From NCBI GenBank assembly GCA_035293805.1, contig DATGMD010000041.1:1-43665 (forward strand): DNA of 43,665 nucleotides, read 5' to 3'. Of this stretch, positions 34,087 to 41,572 are shown piece after piece (within the stretch, counting starts at the first letter, position 1; the number at the start of each line of letters is the position of its first letter). Source of the DNA: JAJPHF01 sp035293805. GTDB taxonomy: Bacteria > Chloroflexota > UBA6077 > JAJPHF01. The position numbers were made by a program, and so were the translations under genes. The notes beneath the pieces are model-generated. The model worked only from the letters and a program-made list of their open reading frames with translations. It was not told where the DNA came from and did no database searches.

Positions 34087-34565
34087 CGTGCTCTCCGCGG
34101 CCTTCACGACGCCTCCAGCCACGCCGTGCACGGCGTAGGCGGGCGTCGCGACGGCCAGGGCGCGATTTGGCGGCGCCGCGGCGAAGTCCCCATCAAACAT
34201 AAAACGTGTCCACCCGAGAAAACGTTACATCGTGGCGCGAACGACGCACATACCTCCCCCAGCCCGATGGCCGGAAGGTGCCCTTCCGGCCATCGGGCTG
34301 GGGGCAAGCCGCTACCAGGGGGCAGTCCCTCGTCTCCGCTTCGGGCGTCCAGGGGGCTCCCTGCCGGGGGCTGCCCCCCCTCCTCACTCCGGGGGAGCCG
34401 AGGCGCTCCCCTGCCGGGGGCTGCTCCCCGGCTCCCATCCGGGGGTGCAGGGGCAGTGGCGCTCGCAGTATTCCGCGCCACACCCTGCCGGGGGGGTGGG
34501 CGGTGTCCCCCCACCTACCCCTCCTCTTCCTCCTTCCCTTCAGGGAGGGGGGAGAGGAGGGGGTC
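34087..34565. repeat. Repeat-dense intergenic region with a perfect 23-bp hairpin and element copies
   Basis: No gene. Contents: a perfect inverted repeat, 34256-34278 with 34282-34304 around a TGC loop; two copies of a CTGCCGGGGGCTGC motif (34361-34374 and 34411-34424); one reverse copy of a GCGCGGAATAC...GCGCCACTGCC repeat (34451-34481) whose relatives are at 43096 and 43172; and a palindromic GC-rich element (34512-34563) ending at the stop of the binding-protein gene at 34566, where it would form a transcript-end hairpin. Confidence 0.75.
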
Positions 34566-35627
34566 CTACCGCCCCAGCGCCCGCAGCGCGGCCTGCCGCA
34601 CGCTGTCGTCGCTCCACTGGAGCAGATCCAGCGGCTCGCTGTAGGTCACCTCGCCCCGCTCCATGTAGAAGCGCTGCTGGTCCATCAGCGAGTCCCAGTT
34701 GATCCGGCCGTCCGGGTCGCTGTACGGCGGGATGGTCTTCTCGATCGTGGCGGCCGGCACGTGCGTGTAATTCTCGATGATCGCCGCGTTCTCGGGCGAG
34801 GTCCAGCCTTGCGTCACCAGATCGTTCAGGCCGCGCAGCAGCCCGCGCATGAACGCCTCGGCCACCGCGCGGTCGCGCAGGAACGTCGGGCCGCCGACCA
34901 GCACCGTGATCTGTGCGCCGCGCAGGAACTCTGGCACGATCTGCACGGCGTAACCCGCCTCGATGGCCGCGGTACCGAACGGTTCGGGCACGAACGCCGC
35001 GTCGACCGCCTGGTTGGCCAGGGCCTGCGGGATGTCGGGGAACTGGATCGGCGTGAAGTCCACGTCGGCCACGGTCAGCCCGGCCGTCTGCATCGCGCCG
35101 TTCACAGCATACTCGGCGAAGACGCCAGCGGAATTGGTGGCCACCTTACGGCCGCGCAGGCCGGCCGCGTCGCGTGCCTGGCCGCTGTCGTACAGGTCCT
35201 TGCGGACGACGAACGGATCGCCACCGGGTCCCGCCGGCGGGTTGCCGTGCAGGCCCGAGAGGATCTTGGTATCCACGCCCCGCGCGAACCCGTTGAGCAC
35301 CGCCGCGCCGACCGTCGCCGAGGCCACTTCCAGGTTGCCGGCCGCCACCTGCGCCATCGCCTCACTGGTCACCTGGATCGGCTGCCAGTCGACCTCGATG
35401 CCCTCTTGCGCGAAGTAGCCTTTGTCCATCGGCACGAAGAACACCGCGCTCGGGATGATCGGAATCAGCCCCGTCCGGATGCGCGTCAGCTGCGGCAGCG
35501 GGGCCGCCGGCGCGCTGGCCCCGCCCCTCGCCGCCGCGGGCGTGGGCCGCCCCACCGCCGCGGCCGTCGGACCGCCGAGCGCCAGGAGCGCCGTGAGCGC
35601 CAGGAGCGCGTACCGGAAACCGGACAC
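34566..35627 (-). CDS. NMT1/SsuA-type ABC substrate-binding protein without lipobox
   Basis: 353 residues from GTG 35627, chosen because GGGAGG lies upstream; an ATG at 35654 is in frame. The signal peptide (FRYALLALTALLALGGPTAAA) has no cysteine, so unlike the other binding proteins here it should be a soluble or N-terminally anchored secreted protein. The binding domain begins RTGLIPIIPSAVFFVPMDKGYF and ends with the DPDGRINWDSLMDQQRFY block shared with the paralogue at 14664. It stands alone, with no transporter or enzyme gene adjoining. A palindromic element follows its stop; a 22-bp tandem repeat lies about 120 bases upstream. Confidence 0.9.
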   Translation of the reverse strand: MSGFRYALLALTALLALGGPTAAAVGRPTPAAARGGASAPAAPLPQLTRIRTGLIPIIPSAVFFVPMDKGYFAQEGIEVDWQPIQVTSEAMAQVAAGNLEVASATVGAAVLNGFARGVDTKILSGLHGNPPAGPGGDPFVVRKDLYDSGQARDAAGLRGRKVATNSAGVFAEYAVNGAMQTAGLTVADVDFTPIQFPDIPQALANQAVDAAFVPEPFGTAAIEAGYAVQIVPEFLRGAQITVLVGGPTFLRDRAVAEAFMRGLLRGLNDLVTQGWTSPENAAIIENYTHVPAATIEKTIPPYSDPDGRINWDSLMDQQRFYMERGEVTYSEPLDLLQWSDDSVRQAALRALGR

Positions 35628-35748
35628 GTGGCACCTCCCTCCGCCAGCTAGCAATGGACCACCGCCCCGCCGCCTGCGTACCGCTCGCGCCGGCTGGCGT
35701 CCCTGGCCCGCCGTTCACGGCGGCGTGGCTCCGTGGCCATTACCCAAT

Positions 35749-35792
35749 CAATCGCTCAACGCTCATCAACCAATTGCTCGACGCTCGTCAAC
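35749..35792. repeat. Two adjacent 22-bp direct repeats upstream of the binding-protein gene
   Basis: CAATCGCTCAACGCTCATCAAC (35749-35770) is followed directly by a copy at 35771-35792 with four differences, in the 190-base gap between two minus-strand genes. On the minus strand each contains a TTGA(C/T)G box resembling a -35. Could be an operator pair or a spaced promoter element. Confidence 0.55.
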
Positions 35793-35819
35793 CCGGCTCG
35801 ATTAGGTACCGCCACGATG

Positions 35820-36647
35820 TCAAATGGTGTCCGCGACCGCCTCTTCCTGCACGCCGAACAACGCGCTCTCGGGGGCCGCCAGCACCGCGTCGGCTTGCAG
35901 CGGCAGTTGTCTGCGCGGCAGCAGGCGCACGCGCTGCCAGCCGTGCGTGAAGCGAATCGAGGCCTCGTGGCCCACCTGCAGGCGGCCGCTGCCGAGCGTG
36001 GCGCCGGTGACCGCTTGCAGCCCATCGGCCAGGCAGCCGTCGGCGCCCACGCACACCCTGAGCGCCGGGTCCTTCGCGGCGACGCCCCAGGCGCGCATGA
36101 CGTGCGTCAGCATCCGCGCGGCCAGCGCCGCCCCCACGCAGGCCTCGCCGTGGAAGTGGACCGCCTCCAAGAACAGATCGGCCGCGATCGCTGCCGCCGC
36201 GTCGTCGCGCGGCAGCGTCTCGTAGTAGGTGCGCGCGGCGAAGATCGCGTCCCAGCCGGGCGCGTAGCGCTTGATGTCCACGACCGGCGTGCCGTCCACG
36301 AAGTCCAGGCGGTCCAGGTGGATCACCCGCTCCTCCACCCCCAGCAGCCGCGCCGCCGTGAGCCCCAGCGGGTTCGGCCGCGCGGCGTGGCGCAGTCCGA
36401 ACACCCCCCGCCCCGCGCCGCCCGGCCGCGCGTGCCGCCCGCGCGTCTGCAGCGGCGCCTCGCCCGTCACCCCGTGCAGCCAGGCGAGGATCCACACGTG
36501 CGTGTTGCTCGCGATCTCGGCCAGCGCCGGCGCGAACGCCTCGTACACTTCGACGCTCGCCGGCACGCCGTTCACCGGCATCGCGCCCGCGTCGCTCACC
36601 GGCGACCGCACGACCCCGACAGGACGAAGACCGAACCGCTCGTCCAC
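35820..36647 (-). CDS. TrmO (TsaA)-FmdE fusion protein
   Basis: 275 residues if begun at GTG 36647 (GGGAG four bases upstream); the frame remains open further upstream but runs into a palindromic element. Residues about 5-138 are a TrmO/TsaA tRNA-m6t6A37 methyltransferase domain: IHxLDxxD-type HLDRLDFVDG, RPNPLGLTAARLL (90-102) and TPVVDIKRYAPGWD. Residues about 157-248 are an FmdE-like domain: HFHGEACVG (164-172), C199 and C205, and DGLQAVTGATLGSGRL, with no C-terminal zinc ribbon. FmdE proteins relate to formylmethanofuran dehydrogenase subunit E and to molybdenum or redox metabolism of unclear function. The fusion suggests the TsaA domain may act on something other than tRNA. Start choice is uncertain. 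Confidence 0.82.
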   Translation of the reverse strand: MDERFGLRPVGVVRSPVSDAGAMPVNGVPASVEVYEAFAPALAEIASNTHVWILAWLHGVTGEAPLQTRGRHARPGGAGRGVFGLRHAARPNPLGLTAARLLGVEERVIHLDRLDFVDGTPVVDIKRYAPGWDAIFAARTYYETLPRDDAAAAIAADLFLEAVHFHGEACVGAALAARMLTHVMRAWGVAAKDPALRVCVGADGCLADGLQAVTGATLGSGRLQVGHEASIRFTHGWQRVRLLPRRQLPLQADAVLAAPESALFGVQEEAVADTI

Positions 36648-36666
36648 AGTGCTCCCGCTGACCTCC

Positions 36667-36773
36667 TTCCCCAACCCCCTCCCCCACAAGGAGCGGGAGC
36701 CTCCGGCTCCGCCGTCCCCGGCGTCCTCCCCCTTTCTCCCTACGGGGGAGAGGGGGGCAGGGGGGTGAGGGGT
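36667..36773. repeat. Palindromic GC-rich mini-element upstream of the TrmO-FmdE gene
   Basis: The left end CCCCAACCCCCTCCCCC-like sequence pairs imperfectly with the right end GGGGGCAGGGGGGTGAGGGG (36754-36773 region); the inner part holds GGAGCGGGAGCCTCCGGCTCC. Same general design as the element at 38100-38180. Confidence 0.65.
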
Positions 36774-36900
36774 CCGCCCCCCATAGTCCGACAATGGTAC
36801 TACGCGGTCCCCGCCAGGTACAATTTGGGGAACGCCTGTTCGCATTTTCCAGGCCACCCGCGCCGTCGAACCGCGCGAAATCGCGCCGGGCTGGTAGCGA

Positions 36901-38076
36901 ATGCCAACACCTCTCCGCGTCGTCGTCACGTCCGACAACCACCTGGGCCGCTACTACGACCGGCTCGCGCCGCGCGCGCTCGAGACGCGCCGCGCCTGGC
37001 TGCGGCAGGGCTGGGAGGCCGCGGTCGCCTGCGCGCTCGACGAGGGCGCGCATCTCTTCTTGCAGGCCGGCGACCTGTTCGACACGCCCGAGCCCCGCAA
37101 CGCCGAGCGCGTCGCCGTCGCCGAGGCGCTCGCCCGCCTCGACGCGGCCGGCGTCGGCTGCTTCGCCATCGGCGGCAACCACGACACGCCCCGCCAGCGC
37201 ACCGACCACGGCGGCGCGGCGCCCCAGGCGGTCTACGCGGGCCTCGGCCGCCTGCAGCTCTTGCACGCCACCGGCCGCATCGTCACGCACCTGCGCGAGA
37301 TTGCCGGCTGGCGGGTCGCCATCGGCGGGCTCGGCTGGAACCCCGCGCTCGCACCCGGCGCCGACCCCCTTGCCGACCAGGCCTGGGACGTGGCTGCCGA
37401 CCTGCGGCTGCTCCTGCTCCACCACAGCGTCGAGGGCCACATCTATCCCGGCGCCAACGAGCCGCGCCTGGCCCAACAAACGCTCGCGCGCTTCCCCGCC
37501 GACGCTTTCTTCGTCGGTCACGTCCACCACCACGCGCGCCTCACGCTCGACGGGCGGCTGGTCGTCGTCCCCGGCGCCACCGAGCGCATGACCTTTGGCG
37601 AGCGCGACGAGACGCCCGGCTTCGTCTACCTGGAGCTCACGCCCGGCGGCGTCGAGCGGCTGGAGCACCGCGCCGTCGCCAGCCAGCCGCGCCACGAGAC
37701 GACCGTGCGCCTGGAGACGCTCGACGGCGACGACCTGGCCGCCGCGCTCTTGCGCCGCATCGAGCCCGTCTGCCATCCCGAGGCGCTCGTGCGCGTGAAG
37801 CTCGTGGGCCAGGTCAGCCGCGACGCCTACCACGCCCTCGACCTGGCCGGCGCGCGCGACTTCGGCGCCGCGCGCTGCGCCCTCTTCGACCTGCACGCCG
37901 ACGGCCTCACCCTCGCCGACGAGCTGCTGCCGGCCGGCGAGCCGGTGCGCGTGGCGCCGCGCGACGAGCTGGCTTGCTGCGCCGACGAGCTGCTCGCCGC
38001 CACCGCCGACCCCGCCGAGCGCGACCTCCTCCTCGCCACCCGCGCGGCCGTCCTGGCGGCGTACGACAATGAGTGA
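36901..38076 (+). CDS. YhaO/SbcD-like DNA repair exonuclease (calcineurin-like phosphoesterase)
   Basis: 391 residues, ATG 36901; the ribosome site is weak. All Mre11/SbcD phosphoesterase motifs are present: D12 and H14 (TSDNHLG), GDLFD (57-61), GGNHD (91-95), LLLHHSVEGH (H174-H175) and GHVHH (206-210), the ligands of two Mn ions. Members are nucleases that act with an SMC-like ATPase partner on DNA ends. The partner is the next gene, 105 bases downstream, and its membrane segments (see there) make this pair resemble B. subtilis YhaO/YhaN more than SbcD/SbcC. TACAAT at 36819-36824 could be its -10 box. A palindromic element fills the gap to its partner. Confidence 0.92.
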   Translation: MPTPLRVVVTSDNHLGRYYDRLAPRALETRRAWLRQGWEAAVACALDEGAHLFLQAGDLFDTPEPRNAERVAVAEALARLDAAGVGCFAIGGNHDTPRQRTDHGGAAPQAVYAGLGRLQLLHATGRIVTHLREIAGWRVAIGGLGWNPALAPGADPLADQAWDVAADLRLLLLHHSVEGHIYPGANEPRLAQQTLARFPADAFFVGHVHHHARLTLDGRLVVVPGATERMTFGERDETPGFVYLELTPGGVERLEHRAVASQPRHETTVRLETLDGDDLAAALLRRIEPVCHPEALVRVKLVGQVSRDAYHALDLAGARDFGAARCALFDLHADGLTLADELLPAGEPVRVAPRDELACCADELLAATADPAERDLLLATRAAVLAAYDNE

Positions 38077-38099
38077 GCTAGGCGTGTCGTCGCCGCGAG

Positions 38100-38180
38100 C
38101 CCTCACCCCGACCCTCTCCCTTTGCGAGAGAGGGCAGACTGACTCCCCTCTCCCCCTGGGAGAGGGGCTGGGGGTGAGGG
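38100..38180. repeat. Palindromic mini-element forming the leader of the YhaN-like gene
   Basis: CCCTCACCCC (38100-38109) and GGGGTGAGGG (38171-38180) are perfect 10-base terminal inverted repeats. Inside are two smaller palindromes: CCCTCTCCCTTTGCGAGAGAGGG near 38111-38134 and CCCCTCTCCCCCTGGGAGAGGGG near 38145-38167. It fills the gap between the repair genes and ends one base before the GTG at 38182, so its GGGGGTGAGGG end is the only ribosome site available. Confidence 0.85.
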
Positions 38181-38181
38181 C

Positions 38182-40533
38182 GTGATCCTCCTCGAACGCC
38201 TCCGCGTCGACCGCTTCAAGGGCCTGCGCGACGTCGCGCTCGTCTTTCCCGAGCGCGGCAGCGTGCTCGTCGAGGGGCTGAATGAGGCCGGCAAGTCCAC
38301 CCTCTTCGAGAGCGTCTACTTCGCCCTCTACGGCAGCCTCCTCGCCAGCGAGGAGAACCGCGGCGGCCTGGAGAGCGCCATCGGCTACGGCGCCGCCGAG
38401 GCGCGCGTCGAATTGGCCTTCCGCGTCGGCGACACGCGCCTCGAAGTCACGCGCATCATCCGTCGCGGCAAGCCGAGCCGCGCCCGCCTGCGCCTGCGCC
38501 CGCCCGACGGCCGCGAGGAAGAGGTCGGCCAGATCGCCGCCATCAACCGCCGCATCGTGCAGGAGATGGGCGACCTGGAGGGTGCCGCCCTGCTCGACTC
38601 CTGCTTCGTCGAGCAGAAGAAGCTGGAGAAGCTGGAGGCGATGGACGCCCGCGAGCGCGAGGCGGCCCTGCTGCGCCTGCTGAACCTCGACCGCCTGGCC
38701 GCCCTGGAGCGCCGCTTCCGTACCGGCCGCGCCGACGAGCGCGCGCTGGAAGCCGCCGAGGCCCGCGCCGAGCTGGCCGCGATCCGCGAGGCCATCCCCG
38801 CCCGCGAGGCCGAGGAGGCCGAGATCGTCCGCGCCCTGCGCGCCGCCGCCCTGCGCCGCGACCTGGACGCGCTCGCCCAGCACGAGGCCGACGCCGCTGC
38901 CGCGCGTGCCGACTGCCGCCGCCTGGAAGCCGCGCGCGTCGACCGCTGGGCGGCCGAGGCCGCGGCTACCGAGCGCAACCTGCTGCGCGAGTGGGAGCGC
39001 CTGGAGGCCGCGGCGGCCAGCGCCGCCGGTCTCACCGCTGCCGAACAGGCCGCCGCCACCGCCCAGGCTCGCCTGGCCGCCCAGGCCGCCACCGCGCGGA
39101 CTCGCGCCACCCAGACGCTCGTCAGCGGCGCCGCCGCCGTGCTCCTCCTCGCCAGCGCCTTCGCCCTCGGCCAGTCCGCTTCGACCACCCGCCCACCGGG
39201 CCTCGCCGCCGGCCTGGCCGCGCTCGGCCTCGTGCTCGCCGCCGCCGCCCTCTGGCTCGGCCGCCGCTGGGCCAGCGCTCGCGCCACCCGCGCCGTCGCC
39301 CAGGCGACCGCCGCCACGGCCGCCGACTCGCTCGCCACCGCCCGCGCCCGGGCCCACCTCGCCGCCCAGCTGGGCATCGACGAGGCCGCGCGCTTCGACC
39401 TCGCCGCCCAGTTCGCCGTCCTCGGCACCGTCCCGCCCGAATCCCTCGCCGACTGCCGCGCGCGCCTCGCCGCATTGGAGGTTAACCTAACCCCCCCGGC
39501 CCCCCTTCCCTTCGAAGGAAGGGGGGAGCCGGTAGAGACGACGCCAGGTTCTACCCTGTCTCGCCACGAGGGCGCCGGGGGAGTCGGTAGAGCCGACGCC
39601 GATTCTCCCCCTTCCCGCATCGGGAGGGGGGCCGGGGGGGTAGGTCTCCCCGCCGTCGAGCGCGCGCTTGGTGAGGCGGCCGCCCGCGAGGCCGCGGCCG
39701 TCGAGCAGGCCGCCGCCCGGCGCGATGCCATCACCCGCGCCCTCGACGCGCTGGACCTGCCGCCGCCCGCCGAGCTGTCCGTCGGGGCGATCGCCCATCT
39801 CCTGCCCGCCGTGGCCGCCGCCCCCGCCGCCCCCGACGCGCTCGCCGCGCGCCGCGACGCCCTCCTGGCCGAGCTAGGCGCGCTCCGCGATCGCCAGGCG
39901 GCGCTGGAAGCGCGGTGGGGCCTCGCCGCCACGCCGCTCGACCGCGCCGCCTGCGCGGCCGAGGCGGCCGCCCTGCGCCGCGACCTGGCCGTGCGCGCGC
40001 GCGCCCAGGGCATCATCGCCATTGCGCGTGACCGCCTCGTGCAGCGCGTGCTTCCGAACACCGTCCGGCACATGCAGCTCCTGCTGCCGCTGCTCACCGC
40101 CGGCCGCTACCGCGACGCCGCGATCACCGACGACTACCGCATCCGCGTCTGGGACGAGCGTGCCGGCCGCTACGTCGCCAAGCACCTCTTCTCGGGCGGC
40201 ACCCGCGACCAGTTCTCGCTCGCCCTGCGCCTGGCCTTCGCGCTCGCCACTCTGCCCGCCGAACGGGGCGCCCGCCCCGGCTTCCTCTTCCTCGATGAGC
40301 CGCTCAGCGCCTTCGACGCGCCCCGCGCCCGCGCCCTCGTCGAGCTGCTGACGACCGGCTACGTCGCGCAGCACTTCGCCCAGATCTTCGTCATCTCGCA
40401 CGGCGGCCCCTTCGACCGCCACGCCTTCCCCTACACCATCCGCCTCGCCAACGGCCGCGTCGTCGACAGCAGCCTGCCGTCGGCTCCCGCTGCGTCCGCG
40501 CCCAGCCCGCCCCTCGCCAGCACCGCGCTCTGA
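38182..40533 (+). CDS. YhaN/SbcC-like SMC-type ATPase with membrane segments and an in-frame element insertion
   Basis: 783 residues, GTG 38182. Walker A GLNEAGKST (32-40), ABC signature FSGGTRDQF (about 669-677) and Walker B FLFLDEPLSAFD (about 701-712) form the split ATPase head. The middle is Ala/Arg/Glu-rich coiled coil interrupted by two hydrophobic segments (about 312-331 and 340-361), as in the membrane-linked YhaN family and unlike SbcC, which has a zinc hook. Residues about 435-488 (TPPAPLPFEGRGEP to GRGAGGVG) are encoded by a palindromic mini-element (39485-39645) that keeps the frame open. The downstream coil and head are intact, so the gene is probably functional. It is predicted to work with the upstream nuclease on DNA ends at or near the membrane. 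Confidence 0.9.
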   Translation: MILLERLRVDRFKGLRDVALVFPERGSVLVEGLNEAGKSTLFESVYFALYGSLLASEENRGGLESAIGYGAAEARVELAFRVGDTRLEVTRIIRRGKPSRARLRLRPPDGREEEVGQIAAINRRIVQEMGDLEGAALLDSCFVEQKKLEKLEAMDAREREAALLRLLNLDRLAALERRFRTGRADERALEAAEARAELAAIREAIPAREAEEAEIVRALRAAALRRDLDALAQHEADAAAARADCRRLEAARVDRWAAEAAATERNLLREWERLEAAAASAAGLTAAEQAAATAQARLAAQAATARTRATQTLVSGAAAVLLLASAFALGQSASTTRPPGLAAGLAALGLVLAAAALWLGRRWASARATRAVAQATAATAADSLATARARAHLAAQLGIDEAARFDLAAQFAVLGTVPPESLADCRARLAALEVNLTPPAPLPFEGRGEPVETTPGSTLSRHEGAGGVGRADADSPPSRIGRGAGGVGLPAVERALGEAAAREAAAVEQAAARRDAITRALDALDLPPPAELSVGAIAHLLPAVAAAPAAPDALAARRDALLAELGALRDRQAALEARWGLAATPLDRAACAAEAAALRRDLAVRARAQGIIAIARDRLVQRVLPNTVRHMQLLLPLLTAGRYRDAAITDDYRIRVWDERAGRYVAKHLFSGGTRDQFSLALRLAFALATLPAERGARPGFLFLDEPLSAFDAPRARALVELLTTGYVAQHFAQIFVISHGGPFDRHAFPYTIRLANGRVVDSSLPSAPAASAPSPPLASTAL
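39485..39645. repeat. Palindromic mini-element inserted in frame within the YhaN-like gene
   Basis: The left end ACCTAACCCCCCCGGCCCCCC (39485-39505 region) and right end GGGGGGCCGGGGGGGTAGGT (39626-39645) are inverted repeats differing by one inserted base. Two similar subunits lie inside: GGTAGAGACGACGCC (39531-39545) and GGTAGAGCCGACGCC (39586-39600), each next to a CCCTTCC-type palindrome. A half copy is at 43372-43416. Confidence 0.85.
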
Positions 40534-40566
40534 CCCGCGACGTGGCGTGTCGCGGCGCCCGCGCGC

Positions 40567-40595
40567 TTGCCGAGCGAGCGGCCGCGCCGTACAAT
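40567..40595 (+). promoter_or_regulatory. Sigma-70 promoter of the glycosyltransferase/ManC genes
   Basis: TTGCCG (40567-40572) and TACAAT (40590-40595) with exactly 17 bases between. The remaining roughly 210 bases to the start at 40808 form an untranslated leader in which I see no gene. Confidence 0.6.
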
Positions 40596-40807
40596 CTGGC
40601 GGCGAGCAGTTCGCGTGGACGCTGGCACGGCGACTGCGGTCCAGTGGCCATACGGCGATGTGCTGTGGCCGGGCCAGCCCGGCCCAGGCCGTCCGAGGCG
40701 TCGCGCCACTGCGAGCCATGCGGCCCGGACAGCCGCGGCCCGTGACGGGGTAACGTTCCCGCGCGCCAGATCCTCGCGGCACACCCGCAACGTCGAGGAG
40801 GACCGGC

Positions 40808-41539
40808 TTGGACGTTTCCATCGTCATCCGGGCGAAGAACGAAGCCCGGTTTATCGGGGAGACGCTCGAGGCCATCGGTCGCCAGGACGGCGTGAGCCGC
40901 GTCGAGGTAATCGTCGTCGACTCGGGCTCGACGGACGGCACGCTGGACATCGTGCGCCGCTTTCCGGTCCGGCTCATCGAGATCCCGCCCGCGACGTTCA
41001 CGTATGGCCGGGCGCTGAACCTCGGCGTGGCCGCCGCCCGCGGCGACGTGGTCGTTAGCCTGAGCGCCCACTCGCTGCCTGCTCACGAGCGCTGGCTGGC
41101 CAACCTGGTCCGCAACTTCGCCGACGCGCGTGTCGCGGGGGTCTACGGCCGCCAGATACCGCGCGCCAATGCCTCGATTTTCGACCTGTTCGGCATGACG
41201 CTGTCCGGTGTCACCAGCACGCGGCGCCGCTGGCAGGAGCAGGACATGATGTTCTCCAACGCCAACGGCGCCTTCCGTCGTCGGCTCTGCCGCGCGTTCC
41301 CCTTCGACGAGCGGTTGCTTGGCGCCGAAGACCTCGCCTGGGCGCAACAGGTCCAGGCCCAGAGCTACGCCATCGTCTACGAGCCCGGCGCGCCCGTCTA
41401 CCACTCGCACGGCGAGTCGCTGCCGCACCTGCTGCGGCGCCTGGCCAAGGACCAGCCGACCATCGTCAAGCTGAAGCTCGGACTACTCAAGCCGGCCGAG
41501 CGGGAGGCGCCCGCACCGGTCCTGCCCGAGGGTAGCTAG
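40808..41539 (+). CDS. Family 2 glycosyltransferase, TTG start
   Basis: 243 residues. TTG 40808 is the start that fits GAGGAGGA (40795-40802) and the conserved N-terminus DVSIVIRAKNEARFI. GT-A fold: nucleotide-sugar motif VVDSGSTDGT (36-45), then YGRALNLGVAAARGD. At the position where GT2 enzymes of the rhamnosyltransferase group have a DxD-like LSQDA motif this protein has SLSAHSLP (83-90), so the usual metal-binding Asp is absent. SNANGAFRR and the ED of GAEDLAWAQQ (catalytic-base region) are present. It likely transfers a sugar to a cell-surface or lipid-linked glycan. Co-transcribed with the GDP-mannose synthesis gene 33 bases downstream. Confidence 0.88.
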   Translation: MDVSIVIRAKNEARFIGETLEAIGRQDGVSRVEVIVVDSGSTDGTLDIVRRFPVRLIEIPPATFTYGRALNLGVAAARGDVVVSLSAHSLPAHERWLANLVRNFADARVAGVYGRQIPRANASIFDLFGMTLSGVTSTRRRWQEQDMMFSNANGAFRRRLCRAFPFDERLLGAEDLAWAQQVQAQSYAIVYEPGAPVYHSHGESLPHLLRRLAKDQPTIVKLKLGLLKPAEREAPAPVLPEGS

Positions 41540-41572
41540 CGTGCGACGCACCGCGCCCCCTGGGGCCGCGCG

